Assembly (NCBI GenBank): GCA_965277435.1
Contig: OZ255821.1
Coordinates: 4,154,001-4,218,000 of the forward strand
From: Bog-105 sp965277435
GTDB taxonomy: Bacteria; Acidobacteriota; Terriglobia; Bryobacterales; Bryobacteraceae
Direction: 5' to 3'
DNA length: 64,000 bases
This document shows positions 8,853 through 16,922 of this stretch, piece by piece (the stretch's first letter is position 1; each line of letters starts with the position of its first letter). A program made the translations under genes and the position numbers. The notes under the pieces were generated by a model that was not told the origin of the DNA, made no database searches, and saw nothing but the letters and a program-made list of their open reading frames with translations.

Positions 8853-9740
8853 ATGAACCAATTACGAGATGTGTTGAAATCTGCGCAAAATATCGGCGTG
8901 GGACTAGGCCACTTCAACATTGCTGATGGAGTTTTCTTAAAAGCGGTAGTCGCGGCGGTCCAAGATGTGAAGGTTCCGGTAATCGTGGGAGCGTCGGAAG
9001 GTGAGCGTTCCTTCTTGGGTACGGCCCAGATTGCGGCCCTGGTGAAAAGCCTGAGAGAAGAACATGGGTTTCCTATTTTTCTCAATGCCGATCACACGCA
9101 TTCGCTCGACAGCGCAATGGCCGCAGCCAGAGCAGGTTTCGACGCAATCGTGTTCGATTTGTCCGCCTTACCATTTGAGGAAAACATCAGGCTGACAAAG
9201 CAGGCAATCGAAGCGTTGAAATCAATCAATCCTGACATCCTGGTGGAGGGTGAAATCGGAGACATTGGAGCCGGCTCTGAAATTCACGAGCGGGCGCCAG
9301 ACCATCCAAAGGCTTTTACCACGCCGGAGGAAGCAAAGCATTTTGTCGAAAGCACCGGGGTCGACATCCTGGCCCCCGCAGTGGGCAACATGCACGGCAT
9401 GCTGCAAACGATGCTGCAGGGGGATGCGAAGAAGCGGCTAGACCTGACGCGAATCCGCGAGATCAAGAGCGCTGTCCGGTGCTTTATCACCTTGCACGGA
9501 GGGTCCGGCACGGAGGACAGCGATCTTCAGAACGCCATTGCCGCTGGAATCAACATCGTGCATATCAACACCGAACTTCGGGTTGCGTGGCGCTATAGCT
9601 TAGAAGAGGCCCTGGCCCAAAATCCGCGCGAAGTCGTTTCTTACAAGCTCTTGCCCGCGGTGGAACGTGCGGTGGCGCAAGTTGTTCTTACGCGATTGCG
9701 GCTGTTCGGTCAAAAGAGAACACAGTCATTAGTGCAATAG
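8853..9740 (+). CDS. Class II fructose-bisphosphate aldolase family protein
   Basis: This is a 295-residue zinc-dependent aldolase of the Fba/GatY/KbaY family. Visible motifs are GHFNIADG near the start, FLNADHTHS (Asp base and first zinc His), FDLSALPFEENI, VEGEIGDIG, APAVGNMHGM (a further zinc His) and LHGGSGTED (phosphate-binding loop). The ATG at 8853 has GAGAG upstream and matches family starts; the frame is open further 5' and overlaps the TMEM175 gene. The exact substrate cannot be told: FBP, tagatose bisphosphate or another keto-sugar phosphate are possible. Its place in a redox-linked operon is unusual. Confidence 0.85.
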   Translation: MNQLRDVLKSAQNIGVGLGHFNIADGVFLKAVVAAVQDVKVPVIVGASEGERSFLGTAQIAALVKSLREEHGFPIFLNADHTHSLDSAMAAARAGFDAIVFDLSALPFEENIRLTKQAIEALKSINPDILVEGEIGDIGAGSEIHERAPDHPKAFTTPEEAKHFVESTGVDILAPAVGNMHGMLQTMLQGDAKKRLDLTRIREIKSAVRCFITLHGGSGTEDSDLQNAIAAGINIVHINTELRVAWRYSLEEALAQNPREVVSYKLLPAVERAVAQVVLTRLRLFGQKRTQSLVQ

Positions 9741-9750
9741 GATTTCATTT

Positions 9751-10158
9751 GTGATTGAACAATCGTCGCCTATCATCCACCCACAATCCGCGAGACAGAA
9801 ATTGCTTAGACTCCTCTTCGTTTTATTAATGGTTCTTGCGATCGGCTGTCTTGCATTAGCCCAGCAAGCTTCTGTCAAGGAGCAACTTGCAGAGAGCAGA
9901 CAACAAATCGACGGCATTGACCGGCAGATTGTCGAGCTCATCAACAAAAGGGCAGCAGTTGTCGAGAAGATTGGAAAAGTCAAATCGGCGGCCCGTCTCC
10001 CTATTACAGTGCCCGATCGGGAACAACAGGTTCTCAGCCATGTAGCCGAGATGGGCGGTTCAGGACCCTTTCCGGTTACCAGGCTCAAAGCCATATATTC
10101 CGCTTTGTTGGCCCAGATGCGAGCTTGGGAAGAAGAGCAGCACCATCCCACAAAGTGA
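9751..10158 (+). CDS. Exported AroQ-type chorismate mutase
   Basis: A GTG start gives 135 residues: a hydrophobic signal or anchor (LLRLLFVLLMVLAIGCLALA) and then one AroQ helical domain. Conserved positions are visible: Arg and Asp in ESRQQIDGID, Arg and Lys in NKRAAVVEKIGKVK, and PDREQQVL. Chorismate mutase converts chorismate to prephenate; secreted versions (gamma-type AroQ) are known in some bacteria, but those have a longer C-terminal half. This one is a minimal domain behind a signal. The stop overlaps the GTG start of the aquaporin gene, so it is expressed with membrane proteins rather than with aromatic amino acid genes. Confidence 0.85.
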   Translation: MIEQSSPIIHPQSARQKLLRLLFVLLMVLAIGCLALAQQASVKEQLAESRQQIDGIDRQIVELINKRAAVVEKIGKVKSAARLPITVPDREQQVLSHVAEMGGSGPFPVTRLKAIYSALLAQMRAWEEEQHHPTK

Positions 10159-10991
10159 ACGAGCAGCTCTCTTGCTTACCAGCTCGCTCGATCTCGTTAA
10201 GCGCGGTCGAGAGCGTGCGCTTTCACTGGCCCGAGTACCTGATGGAGGCGGCCGAGCTTGCTTCCTACATGTTCGTCGCCTGCGCAGTGACGGCCCTGTT
10301 CCAGCATCCGGCATCGCCAATCAGGCATATCATCAATGGCGGCATCTTAAGCCGGATGCTTACCGGAACGGTGATGGGATTGGCCGCGATTGCCATTGTC
10401 ATGTCCTCATGGGGCAGGCAGTCCGGAGCTCCCTTCAATCCGGCAGTGACGTTCACCTTCTATCGTCTAGGGAAAGTGCAGCCGTGGGACGCTGCGTTTT
10501 ACGTCGCTGCACAGTTCCTCGGAGCGATTGGCGGTGTCGCGCTCGCCAATTGCGTGCTTCGAGGTGCGCCGGCAAATGCCGCCGTACGCTACGCGGTGAC
10601 CGCGCCTGGCGTGTATGGCACCCTTGCTGCTTTTATCGCCGAACTCACGATATCTTTCATCTCTATGACAACCGTTTTGTATACGACGAATTGCGAAAGA
10701 ATTGCTCGCTTTACTCCCTATTTCGCCGGCGCGTTGGTGGCAACGTACATAACCTTCGAGGCGCCGTTCTCCGGCATGAGCATGAACCCGGCCCGAACAT
10801 TTGGCTCGGCGTTCCACGCGAGCTACTGGCAGTCACTCTGGATCTACTTCCTTGCGCCAACTTTGGGCATGTTAAGTGCCGCCGAGTTGTTCCTGCGAGT
10901 CCGGCAGGGTCTTCCTCCGCGCTGCGCAAAGCTTTACCACACGACTGATAAGCGCTGCATCTTCAACTGCGGATATCGGCCGAATACGTGA
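10155..10991 (+). CDS. Aquaporin/glycerol facilitator (MIP family)
   Basis: This is a complete MIP channel of about 278 residues with six predicted helices. Both pore motifs are intact: APFNPAVTF in the first half and GMSMNPARTF in the second. The N-terminal FHWPEYLMEAAELA and the basic, Cys-containing tail KLYHTTDKRCIFNCGYRPN are unusual for AqpZ or GlpF and mark a distinct subgroup. I chose the GTG at 10155 because it overlaps the upstream stop (GTGA) and keeps the conserved N-terminus; an ATG at 10242 would cut into helix 1. A decayed relative lies at 1043-1324. Likely cargo is water or small solutes such as H2O2. Confidence 0.85.
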   Translation: MNEQLSCLPARSISLSAVESVRFHWPEYLMEAAELASYMFVACAVTALFQHPASPIRHIINGGILSRMLTGTVMGLAAIAIVMSSWGRQSGAPFNPAVTFTFYRLGKVQPWDAAFYVAAQFLGAIGGVALANCVLRGAPANAAVRYAVTAPGVYGTLAAFIAELTISFISMTTVLYTTNCERIARFTPYFAGALVATYITFEAPFSGMSMNPARTFGSAFHASYWQSLWIYFLAPTLGMLSAAELFLRVRQGLPPRCAKLYHTTDKRCIFNCGYRPNT

Positions 10992-11259
10992 GTAGTCTCA
11001 TAGAAGCCGGTGACGCACCATAGAGCGGGGTTGAAGGCTTTCTGAAACGCGTCCTGACTGAGAAACAGGTCATGTTGACAACAATTCAACGCGCAGCGTT
11101 CCGAAGTGCACCAGGCCGGCGTCAACCTCGAAATACGCTCAGTCACTCAGTCGTCACTGCCATTTCCGAAGCCCTGGGTCGATCTCTTCAGTCGGTTCGA
11201 ATTAGGGAAGTGCCAGCGAGCCATCCATTAAGATGACGTTCATCCATTTTCAAGACGTG

Positions 11260-11543
11260 TCAGTGGTGGTCCAGAACAACGAGTTCCTTTTCTGCCGTGG
11301 GCGCCAGGAAGATCGCTAAAATTCGTGCGGAGACCTTCTTGCTAGGTTCCGAAATAGGACGTGGTATGCATTCGGGTTTTCGGTGAAGCTCTCACCGGCG
11401 TGGAACACACGTTCTTTTCCGTCATCTATCTTGCTCATGATGGAGCCCGAGAGTACATAAGCAAGAACGAAGGCGTCACCATGATGATGCGGCGGCGTGA
11501 ACGCGCCGGGTTTGTATTCCGCTATTACACCGGTCAGAACCAT
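11260..11543 (-). pseudogene. Cupin-domain protein, truncated and frameshifted
   Basis: The frame from 11543 shows a small cupin: VIAEYKPGAFTPPHHHGDAF (metal His cluster), YVLSGSIMSKIDDGKE and AGESFTENPNAYH. It stops at 11316, but the natural end (ILAIFLAPTAEKELVVLDHH then stop) continues in another frame to 11260, so there is a frameshift near 11320. Upstream, NLPG and MVLTGV are split by a stop codon, and the normal N-terminus is lost where the gene meets the cydB remnant. It is no longer a working gene. Confidence 0.7.
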
Positions 11544-11599
11544 TCCCGGGCATTTGGCGGTTCACCCTGGAAGGTTGCCTACGGAATACTGATGCCAGC

Positions 11600-12057
11600 G
11601 CTCGCTGTACCTGCCGCTGATCACGATGCTGCTGTCGCTTGCGCAACACGGTGTCTTGTTTGAATTTCGATTTCAGATGGTGAAAATATAGCCTGTTCTG
11701 GGATCGAGTGTTCGCGATCGGCTCCCTTGTTGCCTGCTTGTGCAGGGCTTGGTGCTGGGCAGCTTGCTCCAGGTCGTCAGAATCCGGGAGAACAAGTTTC
11801 GCTTGAGGACCCTTCGACTTCGTTCGCCCACTGCCGCTTCTCGGCGCAGCGGCTCTGGTCGCCGGATACATGCTTCTTGGGGCTGGATGGGATTGTTTAC
11901 CCGAACATCATTCCGTTCCGGATGTCTGTATGGGACGCCGCTTCGTCGCGCCTCAGCCAAATCTTTCTGCTAACCGGCGCGCTGCTGGTGACACCGGTTG
12001 TGATCGCTTATTCTGCGTTTACGTACTGGTCATTCGCGGAAAAACGCCAGTGCGGGG
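11600..12057 (+). pseudogene. cydB: Cytochrome bd oxidase subunit II (cydB) remnant
   Basis: Pieces of CydB occur in different plus-strand frames: SLYLPLITMLLSLAQHGVLF (about 11602-11680), GLVLGSLLQVVRI (about 11742), LLGAAALVAGYMLLGAGW (about 11840-11890), and WDAASSRLSQIFLLTG with VTPVVIAYSAFTYWSF (about 11930-12040). At least three frame changes separate them. The first 90 or so residues and any cydA are absent. The remnant runs straight into an intact DUF2474 microprotein gene, which in cytochrome bd operons sits just after cydB. Confidence 0.7.
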
Positions 12058-12186
12058 ATGGGGAAATTGACACGGCGGACTCAACGTATGTTATGGTTCG
12101 CAGGTCTGTATGTCAGCTCGGTTTTAGCGATGACGCTTGCCACAATGCTTATTCGCTGGCTGCTTATGCTGATTTCCCGAATTTAA
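12058..12186 (+). CDS. DUF2474-like cytochrome bd-associated microprotein
   Basis: This short frame encodes 42 residues: MGKLTRRTQRMLWFAGLY, then a single membrane helix (SSVLAMTLATMLIRWLLMLI). The pattern of basic N-terminus, LWFxGLY and one helix ending in IRWLL matches the DUF2474 family, small proteins encoded directly after cydB in many bd-oxidase operons. The frame is intact although the cydB before it is broken. Its stop codon overlaps the ribosome site (AAGGAG) of the next gene. It may survive because it carries the translation signals of the downstream DUF5996 gene, or may simply not yet have decayed. Confidence 0.6.
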   Translation: MGKLTRRTQRMLWFAGLYVSSVLAMTLATMLIRWLLMLISRI

Positions 12187-12199
12187 GGAGCAACTACCC

Positions 12200-13138
12200 G
12201 TGAATCAACCGATCTTGAACGAAGAGACTTGGCCGGAACTTGACTGGGAGCAGTGGAAGGACACCGCCGACACTCTGCATATGTTCATGCAGATTGTCGG
12301 CAAAACTCGGGTCGCGCTTACGCCAATTCAAAACCACTGGTGGAATGTGCCGTTTTACGTCACTGCGCGCGGGCTCTCTACATCGGCAATGCCCGTTCAA
12401 GCGAGCGGATTGCTCGACATAGAATTCGATTTCATCGCGCATGAGCTCGTATTTCGCCGCAGTTCGGGGCAGATGGAACGGCTCGCTCTACGGCCTCAAA
12501 CCGTCGCTGCTTTCTTTGCCGAGTATCAAGCCGTCCTTGCAGGTCTAGGCGTAAAGCTAGAGATCGATCCTATGCCGGTCGAGCTCGAAAGGCCTGTTCG
12601 CTTTCACCAGGACACAGCTCACCAAAGTTACGACGCCGATGCCGTTTTGCGCTTCTGGCAGATACTGGGTCATGCCAACACGCTCTTCAAACGGTTCTCC
12701 ACGAATTTCTATGGAAAGGTCAGCCCGGTCCACTTTTTCTGGGGTTCCTTGGATTTGGCGGTGACTCGTTTCAACGGCCGCAGAGCACCGGCACGTCTGG
12801 GCACCGACGCGATCGAATCAGAAGCCTATTCTCACGAGTGCATCAGTGCCGGTTTCTGGCCCGGCAACGGCGGATACGGACAAGCTGCGTTCTACTGTTA
12901 CGCGGCGCCTGTGCCAGATGGTCTGAGCGAAGCCGCCCTCACAAGCCAGGGCGCATTCAACAAGAAGCTCGGCGAATTTCTGCTCAATTATAACGGCGTC
13001 CTGCAATCTCACGACCCAGCTCAGACTATTCTGGATTTTCTTGCGAGCACTTATTCCGCTGCCGCCGACGCGGCCAAATGGGACCGCACCAACCTGGATC
13101 GTCACGATAGTATCGCGGACGCCGCTGTTCATGTATAA
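12200..13138 (+). CDS. DUF5996 family protein
   Basis: This is a 312-residue soluble protein starting at GTG, with an AAGGAG site 10 bases upstream. It has the features of DUF5996: WPELDWEQWKDTADTLHMFM at the N-terminus, TPIQNHWWNVPFYVTARGL, FDFIAHELVF and SPVHFFWGSLDLAVTRFNGR, with Trp, His and Asn-rich loops. No function is established for the family. It appears intact, unlike its neighbours on both sides. It may once have been co-transcribed with the cytochrome bd genes whose remnants lie upstream. Confidence 0.85.
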   Translation: MNQPILNEETWPELDWEQWKDTADTLHMFMQIVGKTRVALTPIQNHWWNVPFYVTARGLSTSAMPVQASGLLDIEFDFIAHELVFRRSSGQMERLALRPQTVAAFFAEYQAVLAGLGVKLEIDPMPVELERPVRFHQDTAHQSYDADAVLRFWQILGHANTLFKRFSTNFYGKVSPVHFFWGSLDLAVTRFNGRRAPARLGTDAIESEAYSHECISAGFWPGNGGYGQAAFYCYAAPVPDGLSEAALTSQGAFNKKLGEFLLNYNGVLQSHDPAQTILDFLASTYSAAADAAKWDRTNLDRHDSIADAAVHV

Positions 13139-13404
13139 ATTAAACCGAAGCGCAATCGTCTTCGCTTTCCCGCACGTTTTGGAAGACGTTAAGCTGGCAA
13201 TCGGCGAACCTGGCGTGACATAGCCTATGCTTGTGAATCATAGATTCTCCGCTCCGCACTTAGTGCGTTCAGAAATTTAAAACTCCCTTCCAGCCACGAT
13301 TAGTTGATGCAATACTTCTGGTCATTTTCAAAGCCCGGCTTCTTGAGTTATAGTCGTTGAGCAATGATGGTACGCCGGAGCTCGCATCGGAAATAGCGAG
13401 AGAG

Positions 13405-13760
13405 GTGAGTTGTTTCAAATAGGTATGAATGGCTGCTACAACGACCGATCCTTCCCTGACACTTGGTTCAACCCGTTTGACCGAACCGGAACGTATATCT
13501 CCCACGGCAAAGATTCCCGGAACAGAGGTCCCATAAAGACCACATTCTGATGACAGGTGCTCAGTCCCGTCAACACAAACCCACGCGGATCGAGACGAAC
13601 CTTGCTGTCTAACCATTCTGTACAAGGGTCGGCACCAATCATGACAAAGACATTGCTGACGTTCTTTTGGTTCCGTTCCCCCGTTTTGTGATGCGCCACG
13701 TGACTTCACGCCGTTAGCCTGGTCGACTTCCGTGACCTCGATAGCCCCTGCTACTGAATA
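13405..13760 (-). pseudogene. Thioredoxin reductase-like protein, C-terminal remnant
   Basis: The C-terminal half of a thioredoxin-reductase-like flavoprotein is split over two frames. The first (13699 leftward) gives HHKTGERNQKNVSNVFVMIG and ADPCTEWLDSKVRLDPRGFV. The second gives TSVPGIFAVGDIRSGSVKRV and EGSVVVAAIHTYL, the FAD-binding end of this group. The N-terminal FAD region and the CxxC domain are missing. It faces head to head with the DUF4351 remnant on the plus strand, with the break near 13760. Confidence 0.75.
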
Positions 13761-13768
13761 GCGACCGC

Positions 13769-14179
13769 GTGGAAGATAAGGTGCTGGCCATCTTGACGCG
13801 ACTGCAAGACCAAATTGAGGCGGTGCGGCATATCCTGCAGCGCATTGCGTTGCTTGAGGACCATCTCCGGCGCGCTCTGCTTGCCCAGTTCCTGATACTC
13901 TCAGAATTGAGGCGGTTGGGGCAAACCGTCAACGAGGAAGCACAAAAGATGTCTATCTTAAACGACATTCTAAGCCACGAAGTGATTGGACCGGCGATTC
14001 TCCAAGACCGACAAGAGGGCCGCTTGGAAATTCTCCGACACTAACTGGAAAAGCGCTTCGGTTCCGTTCCGAATTGGCTAGAGCCTCGCCTTGCCAGCTT
14101 GTCCGCCTACGAAGTCGAGGAGGTTGCGGTACGTTTGTTAGACACAGAGCGCCTCGAAGACTTGTTCTCCAAAAAGTAA
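13769..14179 (+). pseudogene. Rpn/DUF4351-type nuclease, C-terminal remnant with in-frame stop
   Basis: One frame of 137 codons runs from 13769 to 14179, interrupted by a single TAA at 14042-14044. Before the stop: MSILNDILSHEVIGPAIL and QDRQEGRLEILRH, a pattern seen before the last domain of Rpn (recombination-promoting nuclease/putative transposase) proteins. After it: LEKRFGSVPNWLEPRLASLS and EVAVRLLDTERLEDLF, a typical DUF4351 ending. The N-terminal PD-(D/E)XK nuclease domain is missing. The in-frame stop may be one base change from CAA. It is a decayed tail. Confidence 0.65.
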
Positions 14180-14341
14180 CGCAGATTCGCTTCTTTCGTC
14201 AGGAGGTCCGATTGCGAACAAATGCCTGTTTCTCCTCCAGGTTTCAAAGTCGGTTGAGGCTTTAAACGGACTTAGCCGGGTTCCTGCACGACCCGCTCTG
14301 CAGATCCTCAAAGCGTCATTTGTTTCCTGCTTCCAGACTCA

Positions 14342-15505
14342 TTACGCAACGTTCACCGGAGCCGAGTGGATAATCTCCGTCATCCTGCGATGCCAATCCA
14401 CATCACGCCACATGCCCGCAAACTGCGGTCCGGTGAAATTACTGGTGGCGATCGCAACCCAACGTCCGGTTGCTGCCGCCGTGCGCACACCCAGCTCACA
14501 CAGACCTTTGAGCCAATCCCATTCCAGTAACGGCCAGTCTTTATAGTCAACCAGGCTCCAGCATTCCGTAGTGATCAGTGGTTTGCCTGCGGCATGTGAC
14601 CATTCCGCACACATCTCGATACGCTCTTTCATTTTTCTATCCCAGTAATCACGCTTTTGTATGTAAACACGTTTGGCGTTGTTCACCAGGTTCTCGTAAC
14701 CTATGGGATCGAAGCGCTCGTAATGGTAGCCCACTTCGTCGTAGTAACCGGGTCCCTGCGCCATCCAGATGTGCGGTTCCATGAAATCGAGCATGCTCAC
14801 ATCCTGCTGCTTCCATTCATCGAACTCGCTTGTCTGCGAGAAGGTGTAGTCGAGATTCGGATAGGCGCTGCGCACAACCTGAATTGCCTGCCGCATCCAA
14901 GCGGCATTTGCGGCCGAGGTTCGCTTGAACCCCTTTGGAAGGAAGGGCGCCCACACGTCAAGCGGCCACTCATTGCACAGATCAACGTACAGGATGTGTG
15001 GAAGCAAACCATCTTGCGCGATCGAATCGAGCGTCGCCTTCCAAATTCGCCCGTGATCTTCCGCGTTGCGAATACGCATCAGTGTTTCGGCAGGATCACG
15101 TCGAAACCAGGTCGACAGACCCACGCGCAACTTGCGGTCGGCGCACTTACGGATGAACTGATTGAGCGCGGGCTGCACCTGTACCCGGTTCTTGGCAGGA
15201 CTTCCCCAGTCTTGCGTACTCCAGCACGGTATTAGCTCCCAGGTTGGGTTTGAACTCGCAGCTACCAGGTGCGGATAAGCGTCAATGCGAATGGCATCAT
15301 AGCCACGGAGGACAAGTTCATCGAGCGCGAAATCCCAGTTCTCATAACCCGCTCCCGGCCAGCGCCGCTCCAGCCACGAAAAGTCCCACATGGTAATGGC
15401 GAGTGGACGTTGGATGCTGCGCAATCGTGTGCCAGCGGCTTGCGTCTCCGTGGCGGAGCCGGCCAAACCCGCTACAGTGCCGGCAAGAAAAGACCGTCGA
15501 TCCAT
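14342..15505 (-). CDS. Cellulase-like glycoside hydrolase, Tat-exported
   Basis: The 387-residue product starts with a twin-arginine signal (DRRSFLAGTVAGLAG). The mature part is a TIM barrel of the cellulase-like family related to GH5: ITMWDFSWLERRWPGAGYEN, then YDAIRIDAYPHL. The probable acid/base Glu is in DLCNEWP (about Glu179) and the nucleophile Glu in ITTECWS (about Glu314). This points to a retaining glycosidase in the periplasm; the sugar substrate is unknown. It lies divergent from the polyol ABC importer, which suggests that released sugars or polyols may be taken up by that system. Confidence 0.85.
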   Translation of the reverse strand: MDRRSFLAGTVAGLAGSATETQAAGTRLRSIQRPLAITMWDFSWLERRWPGAGYENWDFALDELVLRGYDAIRIDAYPHLVAASSNPTWELIPCWSTQDWGSPAKNRVQVQPALNQFIRKCADRKLRVGLSTWFRRDPAETLMRIRNAEDHGRIWKATLDSIAQDGLLPHILYVDLCNEWPLDVWAPFLPKGFKRTSAANAAWMRQAIQVVRSAYPNLDYTFSQTSEFDEWKQQDVSMLDFMEPHIWMAQGPGYYDEVGYHYERFDPIGYENLVNNAKRVYIQKRDYWDRKMKERIEMCAEWSHAAGKPLITTECWSLVDYKDWPLLEWDWLKGLCELGVRTAAATGRWVAIATSNFTGPQFAGMWRDVDWHRRMTEIIHSAPVNVA

Positions 15506-15589
15506 GCAGGCATTCCATCATAGTTAGAAACCGTAACAGGTAGATTGGAGGGATTGTTCTGCGCGCCCCATCAAAGCAGTCAGAAGAAA

Positions 15590-16903
15590 ATGCGGCTGAT
15601 CCCTTTATGGACTTTCGTATGTCTGTCGCTCGTGTCTACCCACATGTTGGCGCAGACGACATTGACCATAGCCACCGTGAATAACGGCGACATGATAATC
15701 ATGCAGAGGCTCTCGAAAGAGTTCGAACGGGAGCATCCGGACATCCACCTGGACTGGGTGGTTCTCGAAGAGAAAATCCTGCGTGAGAAAACAACCACGG
15801 ACGCGGCAACGCATGGCGGCCAGTACGATATCGTTACAATCGGTCCGCTCGAAGCGCCGATTTGGGGGCGTCGTGGATGGCTCTTACCGCTCGAAGACAA
15901 GCTCTCACCGAGTTATGACCTGAACGATCTCCTGAAGCCCATTCGCGATGGAGCATCCTACGGGAACAGGCTTTATGCTCTACCCTTCTACGCGGAAAGT
16001 TCGCTGACCTACTACCGCAAAGATCTTTTTCGAGAGGCAGGTTTGACTATGCCCGCGCAGCCAACCTACGAAAATATAGCGCGCTTTGCGAAAGCTATCA
16101 ACAATCCGGCCAAGGACATCTACGGCGTTTGTTTGCGAGGCAAGCCAGGTTGGGGCGAAAACATGGCCTACATCTCGACGGTCGTCAACACCTTTGGCGG
16201 CCGCTGGTTCAATCTTGCTTGGAAGCCTCAGCTTGACTCTCGGGAGTGGCACGCTGCAGTTGCTTTTTACGTGAACCTCCTGCAGCGGTATGGTCCTCCG
16301 GGCAGCAGTTCCAATGGCTTCAATGAATCGCTCACGCTGTTTGAGAACGGCCGCTGCGGCATGTGGATCGACGCCACCGTGGCGGCCGGAACACTATCCG
16401 ATCCAAAGCAATCCAACGTTGCAAAGACAGTGGGCTTCGCTTCCGCACCCATTGCCGTAACTCAGCGCGGCGCTCAATGGCTCTGGTTCTGGGGACTGGC
16501 GGTGCCCTCGTCTTCCAAACACGCCGCCGCTGCCTTGAAATTCATCGAGTGGGCGACTTCGAAAGATTACATCCGGCTCGTTGCCCGTGCGAACGGCTGG
16601 GCGGCCGTTCCGCCTGGCACGCGGCAATCGACTTATCAGCAACCCCAGTATCTCGCTGCCGCCCCGTTCGCGGATCTCACCTACAAGTCAATACTGGCTG
16701 CCGACCCGCTGCATCCCACGAAACAGCCTGTCCCGTACACTGGCATTCAATGCGTGGTCATCCCATCGTTCCCGACGATCGGCAACCAAGTAGGACAACT
16801 CATCGCAGCCGCACTGGTGGGCGATCTCTCTGTCGACGAAGCTCTCCGCAAGGCGCAGGCGGCCACCGAGCGAGTCCAGAAGCGTACCGGAATACCTCAG
16901 TAG
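15590..16903 (+). CDS. Polyol/sugar ABC transporter substrate-binding protein
   Basis: This extracellular solute-binding protein of family 1 has about 437 residues. A signal peptide (PLWTFVCLSLVSTHMLAQ) leads into TLTIATVNNGDMIIMQRLS and EFEREHPDIHLDWVVLEE. The hinge and pocket region DIVTIGPLEAPIWGRRGWL and YALPFYAESSLTYYRKDLF match SmoE-type sorbitol/mannitol binding proteins. I chose the ATG at 15590 because it starts the signal peptide. It is the first gene of a five-gene run (binding protein, two permeases, ATPase, mannitol dehydrogenase), so a polyol such as mannitol, sorbitol or arabitol is the likely ligand. Confidence 0.85.
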   Translation: MRLIPLWTFVCLSLVSTHMLAQTTLTIATVNNGDMIIMQRLSKEFEREHPDIHLDWVVLEEKILREKTTTDAATHGGQYDIVTIGPLEAPIWGRRGWLLPLEDKLSPSYDLNDLLKPIRDGASYGNRLYALPFYAESSLTYYRKDLFREAGLTMPAQPTYENIARFAKAINNPAKDIYGVCLRGKPGWGENMAYISTVVNTFGGRWFNLAWKPQLDSREWHAAVAFYVNLLQRYGPPGSSSNGFNESLTLFENGRCGMWIDATVAAGTLSDPKQSNVAKTVGFASAPIAVTQRGAQWLWFWGLAVPSSSKHAAAALKFIEWATSKDYIRLVARANGWAAVPPGTRQSTYQQPQYLAAAPFADLTYKSILAADPLHPTKQPVPYTGIQCVVIPSFPTIGNQVGQLIAAALVGDLSVDEALRKAQAATERVQKRTGIPQ

Positions 16904-16922
16904 CCAGCGACAAAACAACCTC

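Noticed and set aside
10934..11146. Minus-strand frame over the aquaporin end
   Set aside because: Overlaps the conserved aquaporin C-terminus antisense and shows no domain.
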